64,000 nt of DNA from a virus. The stretch spans positions 62,001-126,000 of the IMG/VR virus record IMGVR_UViG_3300009512_000010. The stretch is one strand, 5' to 3'. Position numbers and translations under genes: made by a program. The notes below the pieces were generated by a model that saw only the letters and a list, made by a program, of their open reading frames with translations, searched no databases and was not told where the DNA came from. This document shows positions 24,380 through 33,072 of this stretch, in pieces. Each line of letters starts with the position of its first letter. The stretch's first letter is position 1.

Positions 24380-25317
24380 TAGACAAACTCCACGTTAGCC
24401 ATGATCTCAGTCATACAAGCCACAACGTTTAGCTCATGATCTGCGACAAATGCATTCTTATATTGATAATCTGCTAGGATTAGAACTAGTTGAGGAATTG
24501 ACTGTGGGGAAACCTTTTCACCCATAGCATCGTAGATACCACGAAAGATAGCAGAAGCATCAACATCAATGTTGTTGACAACCCATGTACGCATCTTCTT
24601 AAAGTTCTTATCTTTAAGATGTCCTAAGAGATCATTATACTGACTACTAGTGCCCACCATCCGATTACTAATAACCAAGTGCCCACTCGTTCCAGAACGT
24701 TGTGCTTCGTTAAGAATCCTTCGCCAGTCGGGGGCGTGTTTAAGGATGATCTCTGCCGCATCTTTTGTTTCATAGGTTACACCTTCTGAATTAAGAATTG
24801 TGCCAAGACGACCTAAGAAACCTTCAGCTAGAGTAGCCATCTGCTTCTTAGACGTGTTGAATTCATAGACGCCACACCGTGAGTGGAGTGGTTCGATAAT
24901 ACGGTTCTTGAAGTTACATGTCAGGATAAACCGACAATTGTTCGAGAACTCTTCAATAAAGCCACGCAATGCTGGTTGCGTAGACTGTGGATTTAGATAG
25001 TCAGCCTCATCAAGGATAACCACCTTGTAGCCACCTTGCAATGATACAGACGAAGCAAACTGCTTAATCTTACCACGCAAGGTGTCAATGTTACCTTCTT
25101 CGGATCCATTAACTAAAATGTAATCCAAGTCTAGTTCATTACATAGTGCTTTGGCTACGGTTGTCTTTCCAAGTCCCGCTGTACCAGTGAATAGCATATT
25201 AGGCACTTCACCAGAGTCAACGATACCTTGGAAAGTATCTTTCAAATCTTTAGGCAAGATAGTATCTTTAATAGTCTTTGGGCGATACTTCTCTACCCAT
25301 AAAAAGTCTTTAGACAT
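24379..25317 (-). CDS. gp44: Clamp loader large subunit gp44 (AAA+)
   Basis: The ATPase that opens the gp45 clamp. The 312-residue protein (T4: 319) begins FLWVEKYRPKTIKD. It has Walker A GTAGLGKT at about 45-52, Walker B VVILDEADYLN, sensor 1 FILTCNFKNRIIEPL and the arginine finger in HSRC. It heads an operon with its own promoter. Confidence 0.95.
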   Translation of the reverse strand: MSKDFLWVEKYRPKTIKDTILPKDLKDTFQGIVDSGEVPNMLFTGTAGLGKTTVAKALCNELDLDYILVNGSEEGNIDTLRGKIKQFASSVSLQGGYKVVILDEADYLNPQSTQPALRGFIEEFSNNCRFILTCNFKNRIIEPLHSRCGVYEFNTSKKQMATLAEGFLGRLGTILNSEGVTYETKDAAEIILKHAPDWRRILNEAQRSGTSGHLVISNRMVGTSSQYNDLLGHLKDKNFKKMRTWVVNNIDVDASAIFRGIYDAMGEKVSPQSIPQLVLILADYQYKNAFVADHELNVVACMTEIMANVEFV

Positions 25318-25344
25318 TCACGTTCTCCATGATCAAGTTAATTC

Positions 25345-25373
25345 ATTATATAGTATATTGGAGTGGTTGTAAA
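25345..25373 (-). promoter_or_regulatory. Sigma70-type promoter for the gp44 operon
   Basis: TTTACA, 17 bases, TATAAT on the minus strand, just after the gp45 operon ends. Confidence 0.8.
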
Positions 25374-25381
25374 CCTCTAGT

Positions 25382-25606
25382 TTACGACTTGCTTCCCTTC
25401 GCTTCATATGCTTCAGACAAAGAGATAGCTTGAATGGATTGGTCACGCAATGTGCCAATTGTAGAAAGCTCTTCTCCACGAAATCCACCACGTTGTACAA
25501 TAGCGTCAATAACTGCGACTGTACTGCGTCCGATTTGAGCCATCAGACTATATGCCTGAGCATGCTCGTCTGTCGTAGGGGTTGGGGTAGGTGTATTCTT
25601 GCTCAT
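25382..25606 (-). CDS. Small protein after gp45, unknown
   Basis: 74 residues. A Thr/Pro-rich start (SKNTPTPTPTTDE) is followed by amphipathic helices (YSLMAQIGRSTVAVIDAIVQ and SIQAISLSEAYEAK). No family recognised. It follows gp45 by three bases and ends before the gp44 promoter. Confidence 0.6.
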   Translation of the reverse strand: MSKNTPTPTPTTDEHAQAYSLMAQIGRSTVAVIDAIVQRGGFRGEELSTIGTLRDQSIQAISLSEAYEAKGSKS

Positions 25607-25609
25607 AAT

Positions 25610-26287
25610 TTAAGCTCCGTATGTTGATGATTTTTCGAATGCAATCCAGTAAGAGATGCCAAGTTCGGCACAACTGAATAGTGAGATGTTCTTTGATGAG
25701 ATAGAAACTTCATAATTACCTGGAATCAGTTTAAGATTAGCAATTGTTACAATGAAGTTAAATGTCGCAGTAGTGTCAAAGTCACCAACTACGTCGATAG
25801 AGTATACATTAGAAGTGGCATTCTTACTATCAACAACAGACAACGTAAGCACACCATCACTGCCTGTAATGGATAACTCTGTATGTCCTAGTGCGGATGC
25901 GGCTCGTTTAACACGACCTAGAGTGTCAGCATCTAATGTGAAGTTTACGTCACTTGTTGGCATTACCACATTCTTACGTGGTTTAGTCAACATCTCAGGA
26001 TCTGAATAGAAATACTTGATCTTACTTCTACCAGAAGAATCACTAACGGTAAGATAGTCGTCAGAGAAATCTAGATTGGGAGTATCAACTAAGGACAACA
26101 CCCCAAGGAATGAGTTCAAGTCATATACACCGAATGTAGTCGGAAAGTCTTCAACAATTTGTGCTGATGACAAGATATTAGTGGCTTCCGAAATTGTTCG
26201 GACAGTGTTACCCTTCTCAATGACCATGTTGGAATTGATACCAGCATAGTTCTTAAGGATTGATAGCGTGTTTTCAGATAGTTCCAT
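25610..26287 (-). CDS. gp45: Sliding clamp gp45
   Basis: Trimeric processivity clamp, and in T4 also the activator of late transcription. The 225-residue protein (T4: 228) starts MELSENTLSILKNYAGINSN and contains FGVYDLNSFLGVLSLVDTP, both closely parallel to T4 gp45. ATG codons occur at 26290 and 26287; the second matches the T4 start and has better spacing from GGAG. Confidence 0.93.
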   Translation of the reverse strand: MELSENTLSILKNYAGINSNMVIEKGNTVRTISEATNILSSAQIVEDFPTTFGVYDLNSFLGVLSLVDTPNLDFSDDYLTVSDSSGRSKIKYFYSDPEMLTKPRKNVVMPTSDVNFTLDADTLGRVKRAASALGHTELSITGSDGVLTLSVVDSKNATSNVYSIDVVGDFDTTATFNFIVTIANLKLIPGNYEVSISSKNISLFSCAELGISYWIAFEKSSTYGA

Positions 26288-26316
26288 CATATGGCTCCAT
26301 AGTTATAATGTAAATT

Positions 26317-26345
26317 AGTATAGCTCAGTTAGAACTATATGTCAA
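26317..26345 (-). promoter_or_regulatory. Sigma70-type promoter for gp45
   Basis: TTGACA, 17 bases, TATACT on the minus strand, between the gp46 stop and the gp45 start. Confidence 0.8.
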
Positions 26346-26349
26346 GTAG

Positions 26350-28065
26350 TTACTTCATCTTACTGAAGTTTTTGTCCTTAAAGAAGGTTAGCTTCTTATC
26401 GAACTTTCCGTCTAAGATCTCTCCTTTATGTGAGATTACAAATACGTTTGTTTCATCTCCCAAACTATATATGATCTTCATTAGATTGTCAACCCCATCA
26501 TGATCCAATGACGAGTCAAATGTTTCGTCAAGGATTAATAGGTTAGTGGATATTGAATTCTTCATCTTAGCAATCATGCGCCAAGTGAATAGTAGTGCTA
26601 GATCGATGCGTTGCTTCTCGCCTTCTGAGAATGAATCGTATGAGAATGTGTCACGATGACGTGATCTGATAGTCTCACTGAAGTTCTCATCCAGATTAAA
26701 GTGCACAAAGAAGTCTAGAATTTGTAGGTACTTATTCACCAAGTTATTGATGACAGGCAAATACTGTTTAATGATCTTAGTCTTGATGCCTGTGTCTTTA
26801 AGCATCTCACTCATAGCAATGTTGTATGCCAATGTCTCATTATCTGTAAGACGAGTTTCGAATGCGGTTTCACGCTCTTCTTGTAGATCTACAAGGTTGT
26901 TGCGCTCCTTAGAGATGTCGCCATCTTTACCACGAATAGCTTCCATTTTATCTTGGAGATCTTTGATGTGAGACTGTAGTCTAGCTATCTCCCTATTGTT
27001 AGCATTAGTGTCATTTGTTTTCGAAGCAATTATCTGTACCTTTTCATTTAATACATTCAGCCTATCCTCAATGGTACGTGCTTCACTATTAGCCTTAGTC
27101 AATCCCTTTTTAAGTTCAACCGCACGGCTCTTAGCCTTTTTAAGCTTCTGCCCCTTAAGATCTTCGGTGATGCCCTGTTCACATGTAGGGCAGTTATCAT
27201 TAGTATCAAAGAACTGCGCTTCAGCGACCACCGTACTAATCTGTTGAGTAATAGTCGCTTGGAAATGTAACAGTGATGTCTTATTGTTGTTAGTAGTGGA
27301 TAGACCATCAGATAGGCCATCAGATAGGGATTCTATCTCAAGACCAATAGATTCATTCTCTTCTTGCAATTGACGAATAGTTTCACGAGACATATCAACT
27401 TGCTCTTCACTATCGCTAATTTGTTCACCGCTTAGGTTCTCAACCTCTCGAATATACTTCTTCTGTAGGTCAATCTTCTCTTGGTATAGATCAATTTGGT
27501 ATGTAGTCTCACGAATGTTCTCTTTGAGTTCAGAGTTCTTCTCTTTAACCAATCCGTTCATCTTAGAGAATACACCAATGTCCAAGAGATCCTCAATCAC
27601 CTCACGACGATGTGCCGAAGACAACTGCATGAATGGTACGAATGATGACGAACCAAGCACAACGATTTGATGGAATGATTTGTGATTAAGCTTTAAGATG
27701 TTCTGTTCTAAGATCCGTTGGTAATCACGTGCATGTGATGACTGGTTGATCATACCACCATCTTTGTAGATTTCAAATTTAGTAGGCTTAATACCACGCA
27801 CAACCCTAAAGTCGGTCTGCCCAATAGAGAACTCTACCTCAACGATACAATCCTTCTTGTTTATTGAGTTGACTAACTGTCCCTTTGAAATGCTACGATG
27901 TGGTTTTCCGAATAGAGCAAGTGAGATACCGTCTAACATAGTAGACTTACCTGCGCCATTATGACCAAGGACAAGTGTGGACTTAGTATCAGTAAAGTCT
28001 ATCGTAGTCCAAGTGTTCCCAGACGATAGTAAGTTCTTATACTTAAGAGTTTTGAATACAATCAT
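26350..28065 (-). CDS. gp46: Recombination endonuclease subunit gp46 (SbcC/Rad50-like)
   Basis: ATPase half of the Mre11/Rad50-type nuclease that resects ends for recombination-dependent replication. The 571 residues (T4: 560) have Walker A GHNGAGKS at 34-41, a coiled coil from about 170 to 420 with a zinc hook CPTC in the middle, ABC signature FSEGEKQRIDLAL and D-loop LLILDETFDSSLD near 500-525. It overlaps the 75-residue gene by four bases. Confidence 0.95.
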   Translation of the reverse strand: MIVFKTLKYKNLLSSGNTWTTIDFTDTKSTLVLGHNGAGKSTMLDGISLALFGKPHRSISKGQLVNSINKKDCIVEVEFSIGQTDFRVVRGIKPTKFEIYKDGGMINQSSHARDYQRILEQNILKLNHKSFHQIVVLGSSSFVPFMQLSSAHRREVIEDLLDIGVFSKMNGLVKEKNSELKENIRETTYQIDLYQEKIDLQKKYIREVENLSGEQISDSEEQVDMSRETIRQLQEENESIGLEIESLSDGLSDGLSTTNNNKTSLLHFQATITQQISTVVAEAQFFDTNDNCPTCEQGITEDLKGQKLKKAKSRAVELKKGLTKANSEARTIEDRLNVLNEKVQIIASKTNDTNANNREIARLQSHIKDLQDKMEAIRGKDGDISKERNNLVDLQEERETAFETRLTDNETLAYNIAMSEMLKDTGIKTKIIKQYLPVINNLVNKYLQILDFFVHFNLDENFSETIRSRHRDTFSYDSFSEGEKQRIDLALLFTWRMIAKMKNSISTNLLILDETFDSSLDHDGVDNLMKIIYSLGDETNVFVISHKGEILDGKFDKKLTFFKDKNFSKMK

Positions 28066-28289
28066 GCTACACCTATCATCTCAACGTCTGCTTCGGTTTC
28101 AATCCACAGTTTAGCACCACACGGTCTAGGGGAGTCGGGACGGTAAACCATCTTTGAAGATCCCTTGATATCAACTTCCATACAGTATGTGATATCACGA
28201 CCCTGTTCTACTCGAACCACAGGCTTACTCTCATCACGTTTGTTATTACGCTGAATGATGTTCCTGTTAATGTGTATAATAGTTGTCAT
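28062..28289 (-). CDS. Small protein between gp47 and gp46
   Basis: 75 residues, mostly beta. It has a basic start (IIHINRNIIQRNNKRDE) and a Pro/Gly-rich centre (VYRPDSPRPCGAKLWIET). It resembles small unnamed proteins that occupy this position in other T4-like phages. It overlaps both neighbours by four bases (ATGA), so it is certainly embedded in the operon; its role is unknown. Confidence 0.65.
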   Translation of the reverse strand: MTTIIHINRNIIQRNNKRDESKPVVRVEQGRDITYCMEVDIKGSSKMVYRPDSPRPCGAKLWIETEADVEMIGVA

Positions 28290-29353
28290 ACTATTTCCAA
28301 CGACTGAGCCTCAGTAAATAGGTCTCGCATGCTCATCTTTAATCGATCCTTGTCAAGTTCCGTTACGACATTTTCGATATAGGCGTCTAGTAAAACAGAA
28401 GTCTCTTCAGCCGATATACCTTCATCAGATACTTTGTCACCAAGAAACTCTTGAAAGGTCTCGGCAATCTTAAGATCATGAATGTCTCTGTTTTGTATTC
28501 TATCAACAAATCGATCAAATGTAAAGAGGTCAATCTTAGTTAATACGATTATCTTTACAAACTTGCCATCTACTTGACTGAAGTCGTATGCGTCATACTT
28601 ATCAGACTTATGAGAATCGTCATAATATATACGATGAAACAGAGTATGTGGATTACGCACTTCGGTAATCTCACGTGTTTCGGTATCTAATGTATGGAAG
28701 TATTTGTTGTCATGAGCATCAGACCAAGTGAACTCTAACTGAGATCCAAGGTAATGAATGTTGTCTTGATTCGATTTAGTGTGGAAGTGTCCAGACATAA
28801 CTAACTCAAACCTAGAGAACAATGCAGGATCCATACCTTTAGGGTTTACTACACCCTTCATCATATCAAAACCCTGTAGCTCTAGGTGACCACCCAAGAT
28901 ATCAGCCTTACAGTTTGCAATGAAGTCTAGGCTTTCAGCTTCGTTCTCATCACAAATCCAAGGCAACAATGCCATCTTCATACCATCGTAGTCCATCACT
29001 GTAGGTTTGTGTACAATGTGGATCTCATTCATATAGTGACCAAGTAGCTCTTTCAAGCTATTCAGTTCATTAGTATTCTTGAAGAATGTGTCATGGTTAC
29101 CACAGATGATGTCCATGGTAATGCCATAGTCTCTCAGTTTCGCAAGAAAGAACTGGCGGTTACGATTAAGAGCATTGAAGTTAATGAACTTTCTGTTATC
29201 AAAGTAATCACCAAGATGCACGATATGCTTAATATCATGCGCCAAAAGGTGAGGAAAGAATACATCAGTATAGAACTTCTCAGCATTATTGAGAAAGATA
29301 TCATCACTATTGCGCACCCCAAGATGGGTATCATTTAGAATTGCAATTTTCAT
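28286..29353 (-). CDS. gp47: Recombination endonuclease subunit gp47 (SbcD/Mre11-like)
   Basis: Nuclease half of the gp46/47 complex. The 355 residues (T4: 339) carry the metallophosphoesterase motifs NDTHLGVRN (D-x-H), HLGDYFDNRK (GD-x-x-D), CGNHDTFF (GNHD), LGGHLELQG and MSGHFHTKS (GHxH). It follows gp55 by six bases, as part of the same transcription unit. Confidence 0.95.
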   Translation of the reverse strand: MKIAILNDTHLGVRNSDDIFLNNAEKFYTDVFFPHLLAHDIKHIVHLGDYFDNRKFINFNALNRNRQFFLAKLRDYGITMDIICGNHDTFFKNTNELNSLKELLGHYMNEIHIVHKPTVMDYDGMKMALLPWICDENEAESLDFIANCKADILGGHLELQGFDMMKGVVNPKGMDPALFSRFELVMSGHFHTKSNQDNIHYLGSQLEFTWSDAHDNKYFHTLDTETREITEVRNPHTLFHRIYYDDSHKSDKYDAYDFSQVDGKFVKIIVLTKIDLFTFDRFVDRIQNRDIHDLKIAETFQEFLGDKVSDEGISAEETSVLLDAYIENVVTELDKDRLKMSMRDLFTEAQSLEIV

Positions 29354-29359
29354 TATAAA

Positions 29360-29965
29360 TTAGTCCTTATCGTTTAGGAACTCACTAAGATCAGAATCGG
29401 CTTTAACTTCTCGCTTCTTACGTTTCTTCTCCGCTTTAACAAACTCTTTAACAACACTATCGTTCTCTTTGACCTTTTCGATACGATCTTTCAAGATATC
29501 AACATAGTTAGTACCAACCAACCTACTGAACTCTTCAGACATGTCTAGGCTCATAAACGCTTCAACGCCTTGAGTTGTCATAAATTTGTACTTAATGTCT
29601 TGTTGTTTCTTCTCTTTAGCGATCCGTCGAAGGAATGCATACCAAGAGATCTGAGTGAAGTACGCAAACGCATTGGGTTTACCTGTACGTGTAGCCGCCT
29701 CAATGTTGTAATTTTCAACTGCACGTAAACAATTCTCAACTGCATCCATAACCATCTCTTCACGGTAAGTGTACCGAATGAAGTTAGATTTGTGAGACAG
29801 TCCTTCAGCAATCTTTAGAAAGCATTGAGCAATGTAATTAGGAACAATAGGTAGTGCAACCTCATTGTCCTTAGCAATCATAACAGTCTTCACATACTCA
29901 ACAACAGACGCAGAAAACTCTGCATTGTTAACGTAGTGAATACTAGCTCTTTTGGTTCGTGCCAT
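29360..29965 (-). CDS. gp55: Late-transcription sigma factor gp55
   Basis: Directs host RNA polymerase to TATAAATA late promoters. The 201-residue protein (T4: 185) has a sigma region 2-like core: EEMVMDAVENCLRAVENYN followed by GKPNAFAYFTQISWYAFLRR, as in T4 gp55. The C-terminus is highly charged (KKRKKREVKADSDLSEFLND), fitting the clamp-binding tail. It has a strong GAAAGGAG site and its own sigma70 promoter. The partner gp33 is not seen in the window. Confidence 0.93.
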   Translation of the reverse strand: MARTKRASIHYVNNAEFSASVVEYVKTVMIAKDNEVALPIVPNYIAQCFLKIAEGLSHKSNFIRYTYREEMVMDAVENCLRAVENYNIEAATRTGKPNAFAYFTQISWYAFLRRIAKEKKQQDIKYKFMTTQGVEAFMSLDMSEEFSRLVGTNYVDILKDRIEKVKENDSVVKEFVKAEKKRKKREVKADSDLSEFLNDKD

Positions 29966-29989
29966 TAGTGGCTCCTTTCAATTACAATT

Positions 29990-30018
29990 ATTGTACCACA
30001 TATGACACAGGTTGTAAA
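29990..30018 (-). promoter_or_regulatory. Sigma70-type promoter for gp55-gp47-gp46
   Basis: TTTACA, 17 bases, TACAAT on the minus strand. It faces away from the plus-strand promoter at 30128, with tandem repeats between the two. Confidence 0.75.
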
Positions 30019-30030
30019 GCATAAAATAGA

Positions 30031-30119
30031 GTTGTACTTTGATGCCTACAAAGTATAACTAATGCCTGCATGTTGTACTTTGATGCCTACAAAGTATAAC
30101 TAATGCCTGCATGTTGTAT
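30031..30119. repeat. 41-bp tandem repeat (two copies plus 7 bases) between divergent promoters
   Basis: Copies at 30031-30071 and 30072-30112 are identical, and a third begins at 30113. Each holds a 7-bp inverted repeat, TACTTTG-ATGCCTA-CAAAGTA, plus the related words ATGCCTA and ATGCCTG. The position, between the gp55 promoter and a perfect plus-strand promoter, suggests operator sites for a regulator. This 224-base gap holds no gene. Confidence 0.85.
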
Positions 30120-30127
30120 TTTAGGGG

Positions 30128-30156
30128 TTGACAGAATCGCTATTCTATAGTATAAT
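30128..30156 (+). promoter_or_regulatory. Perfect consensus sigma70 promoter on the plus strand with no gene
   Basis: TTGACA, 17 bases, TATAAT. Transcription would start near 30163 and run antisense into the LSm-like gene and uvsW. Downstream there is only a GGGGAGAGAG ribosome-like site with an 8-codon frame (MHLIFAIP). Confidence 0.75.
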
Positions 30157-30189
30157 AAAGTAACACTTTGGGAAACAGGGGAGAGAGTA

Positions 30190-30594
30190 TTAATGCATCT
30201 TATCTTTGCGATTCCTTAAAAAGGAAATGATGTTATCTTTCTCTTCTTCTGTCACTACAGACAGGCTTTCCTCTATAGATTCCTCAACAGCCTCTTCTAG
30301 ATTCATATCTATTTGAAGAAACTTAACTGTTTCTGTGTAGTTATCTATAGTCTCTGGTGCGGGCTGTGCATCAAGAGTGATGTGTCCAGCATTCAAAACC
30401 ATAATCATATCATGTTGTACTTGTTGTAGCATCCACGGACGCATAGAGCACATACGATGCTCATCCTTCATCACATAGTGTATGACTAGGGCATTCTTAA
30501 TGACAACCTCATCAGATTCATCACTGTTCCAATCTATTACGTCACAGACAATCTCAGACCCATCTACTAGCTTAAACTGTCTTATATCACTCAT
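30190..30594 (-). CDS. Conserved T4-type protein with possible LSm-like N-terminus
   Basis: 134 residues. The N-terminal 75 residues form a strand pattern reminiscent of LSm/Hfq-like barrels (FKLVDGSEIVCDVIDW, then EVVIKNALVIHYVM), followed by an acidic helical C-terminus (EEAVEESIEESL). Unnamed proteins of this kind occur in other marine T4-like phages. The start overlaps the uvsW stop by four bases. RNA binding is only suggested by fold resemblance. Confidence 0.6.
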   Translation of the reverse strand: MSDIRQFKLVDGSEIVCDVIDWNSDESDEVVIKNALVIHYVMKDEHRMCSMRPWMLQQVQHDMIMVLNAGHITLDAQPAPETIDNYTETVKFLQIDMNLEEAVEESIEESLSVVTEEEKDNIISFLRNRKDKMH

Positions 30595-32105
30595 TGTTTT
30601 AGTTCCACTTCATATATTTTGTGCTTAAATGATTCCCTTGCGTATATCTTAACACGTTCTGCCGAATGTAAAAGGGTGTAATTCTTTCGGCTCTTCCAGT
30701 GTAAATCATCTGCAATATCATATAACTGTGTAGTCGATCCATCATCTGAGTTACGCAGTCCACGTCCGATAGACTGTAGGACTTTAACCTGTGACTTAGA
30801 CGGTGATGCAAACACAATGTTATGTAGGTTACGAATATTGATCCCTGTAGAGAACGTACCTAAACTTGCTACAATGATTGCATTCTTTTGTGTTTCAATG
30901 ATTTGCCTGATTGCTTCCCTATCATTAGTATCTACCTCACCAGACACAAAGAAGATCTTACGCTTACTGTGTGCTTTGTTCTTAATTAACTCATATAGTA
31001 CTTTACCATGCTTTTCAACATATTGAAAGAGAACTAACGTGTTCCCACTCTGATCTAAAGCTAGGTTAGTGATTAAGCGGTTTCTTGCTTCATTTTTTAC
31101 GATAAAGTCTAGTTCCGCATGGTAGTCTTTCTTACCCCAAGCCTTTCTAACATCTTCTGGATATTTAAGTAATAGAACCTTAATATCTAACGGTGCTAGT
31201 GTATTATCGTCTTGAAGCTTCTTTGTGGTTGTAACATTATATATACGTCCAAATAGTCCTTCTAACACCAACTTGTGTGTTTTAGTTCCATCAAGTGTAC
31301 CTGTTGTACCAAATCTATACTCAGCTTCTCTACTCTTATTCATGATGCCAGTAAGCGACTTGGATTTAAAGTTGTGTACCTCATCTCCAAAGATGGTGCC
31401 AAACTGTTCAAACCATACTCCAGGTAATTTGTAGATAGACTGCCATGTCGATACGAATACACGTTGGCTCATGTTCATCTTAGGTTTACCAGAATAGATC
31501 CTGTGCACTTCCTTCTCTACATCAAAGCTCTCGTCATAGGTTGAGTAGTCTTCGAAATCTGCATACATCTGTTGCACCAAGGATGTTGTGGGAACAACAA
31601 CCAACACCTTCTTAGTGGAGTTCTGTAGCATCCACCGCATCAGCATATAGATGATCAATGACTTACCAGATCCTGTTGGTGATAGTAGAATGGCTCTTTT
31701 ACGATGAACAGCCTCTACCATTGCCTCTAATTGGTATTCTCTAGGAGCAATCTTATTACCCCGACTTGTTAACTTTAGTCCTTTTACGAAGTTGATTAGA
31801 TCATCAAAGTCGATATCATTAACCGAGTCAGGTCTACCATAGTACGAATCGTGCTCAATTTCAATCACATAGCCACGTGCTTTGGCGAACTCTTCTACGT
31901 ATGAGAACAGGCCAATGGGCAACTCGCATGACTGAGAATTAAAGAGTCGGATCTTTCCATCCCACATCTTATTCCTATACGATGGTACGAACTTGTATCC
32001 TGGCACATAGAATGAGAAGAAGTCAACTAATTCATTTGCTATTCCGGGTATTGTGTGTACAAGACATACAGATTGATTCTTTTGGGTTATTACTAATTTA
32101 TCCAC
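30591..32105 (-). CDS. uvsW: UvsW helicase
   Basis: A superfamily 2 helicase acting on branched DNA and R-loops, switching origin to recombination-dependent replication. The 504-residue protein (T4: 503) has an N-terminal DNA-binding region, LLSPTGSGKSLIIY (motif I), GDEVHNFKS (motif II, DEVH), FGTTGTLDG (motif III), FVSGEVDTNDREAI, VASLGTFSTGINI and QSIGRGLRNSDDG (motif VI). It overlaps uvsY by eight bases. Confidence 0.95.
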   Translation of the reverse strand: MDKLVITQKNQSVCLVHTIPGIANELVDFFSFYVPGYKFVPSYRNKMWDGKIRLFNSQSCELPIGLFSYVEEFAKARGYVIEIEHDSYYGRPDSVNDIDFDDLINFVKGLKLTSRGNKIAPREYQLEAMVEAVHRKRAILLSPTGSGKSLIIYMLMRWMLQNSTKKVLVVVPTTSLVQQMYADFEDYSTYDESFDVEKEVHRIYSGKPKMNMSQRVFVSTWQSIYKLPGVWFEQFGTIFGDEVHNFKSKSLTGIMNKSREAEYRFGTTGTLDGTKTHKLVLEGLFGRIYNVTTTKKLQDDNTLAPLDIKVLLLKYPEDVRKAWGKKDYHAELDFIVKNEARNRLITNLALDQSGNTLVLFQYVEKHGKVLYELIKNKAHSKRKIFFVSGEVDTNDREAIRQIIETQKNAIIVASLGTFSTGINIRNLHNIVFASPSKSQVKVLQSIGRGLRNSDDGSTTQLYDIADDLHWKSRKNYTLLHSAERVKIYARESFKHKIYEVELKQ

Positions 32106-32541
32106 CAGCTTCGAACTGCCTCCATTTAATCATGTTACCAATTGTTTGATGTCTCCAATTGATATTAGTAACGATTTCCTTAAGTGCTTCTACGTTAGTC
32201 TGTCGCAGTGTGATTAGTTCCACAGTCTTTTGGATATCAGTGTCAGCATCATAGTAGTAGTCCATCTCCCCCTTAAGAACTTTAAGACCATTGAACGGAT
32301 CGTATTCCCAACCCAAATCTTCAATTTGGTCTTGAGTTAGCTTACCATTATAGTAGAGCCACTTTTTCTTTAACAGTGATTTTTGTGAAAGTTCTGCCTT
32401 CTTCAACTGCAACTTGGCAATTGATAGAAGTTCTAGATACTTTGCGTGTAGTGTTGGTGAATTTCTACTAGTCTCATCTAGGTTGAATTGCTCAATAACA
32501 CTATCGGTTTTCCACATTTCCAGAACAGTTTCTAGGTTCAT
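32098..32541 (-). CDS. uvsY: UvsY recombination mediator
   Basis: Loads UvsX on single-stranded DNA. The 147 residues (T4: 137) are helical and charged, with motifs shared with T4 UvsY: TLHAKYLELLSIAKLQLKKA and KKKWLYYNGKLT. The ATG at 32541 has GGAG eight bases upstream and is preferred to a TTG at 32547. It is adjacent to uvsW as in T4. Confidence 0.92.
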   Translation of the reverse strand: MNLETVLEMWKTDSVIEQFNLDETSRNSPTLHAKYLELLSIAKLQLKKAELSQKSLLKKKWLYYNGKLTQDQIEDLGWEYDPFNGLKVLKGEMDYYYDADTDIQKTVELITLRQTNVEALKEIVTNINWRHQTIGNMIKWRQFEAGG

Positions 32542-32574
32542 TATCAAACTCCATAATCATTTTATATACCTTAT

Positions 32575-33063
32575 CTATACGATATCAAAGTAGGTAAAAC
32601 TGAACGATATCGGCGCAGTGATGTATTGCACATCCGCCGCATTAGCAGTTAAGTTTACACTCCCAAGCAAAGTTGGGACGCAGTCTCTGTAGATGAATTT
32701 GTTCGTTGTGTTGTTGTGGCTAGACAGTATGGACAGTGTAATGTCGGCTACTGAAGAAACTCCTGCATCACTCGCACGAACATCTTTAGTCTCAACCAAG
32801 CGTTCTAACCATGTGTACATTTCTTTATAACCACTCATGTCCTCATCTAATAGGATCTCCATAGTCAATTCGTCATACAGGATCTTATCACCAGCAGTAT
32901 GAATTGCGACACGACTATACTGTACCTCAGTCTGTGCTACAGATACTGATGGGTGTACTACCGATTGAACAAAGAACTCAAGGTTAGGATAGTTTTTCCT
33001 ATTGATTGATATCTTGTATCCAGTTGGTTGTAAGAAGTTCTCGTTCTTGGTTAAAGTTGCCAT
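32575..33063 (-). CDS. gp19-like tail tube or baseplate protein
   Basis: 162 residues. The fold pattern matches the T4 gp19 tube family: N-terminal GYKISINRKNYPNLEFFVQS, then HPSVSVAQTEVQYSRVAIHT, MEILLDEDMSGYKEMYTWLE and a terminal FIYRDCVPT with ISFSFTYFDIV. The YRDCxPT element is equivalent to FRGCFPT in gp19 at 43654. It is probably a tube initiator or baseplate-associated paralogue. It lies downstream of the IscA-like gene and its late promoter. Confidence 0.7.
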   Translation of the reverse strand: MATLTKNENFLQPTGYKISINRKNYPNLEFFVQSVVHPSVSVAQTEVQYSRVAIHTAGDKILYDELTMEILLDEDMSGYKEMYTWLERLVETKDVRASDAGVSSVADITLSILSSHNNTTNKFIYRDCVPTLLGSVNLTANAADVQYITAPISFSFTYFDIV

Positions 33064-33072
33064 GGTCTTTCC

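Noticed and set aside
30031-30119. CRISPR-like array
   Set aside because: The repeats are contiguous with no spacers; it is a tandem duplication.
30174-30211. Eight-codon frame after the plus-strand promoter as a gene
   Set aside because: A strong ribosome-like site is present, but the peptide is too short to support without other evidence; noted only with the promoter.
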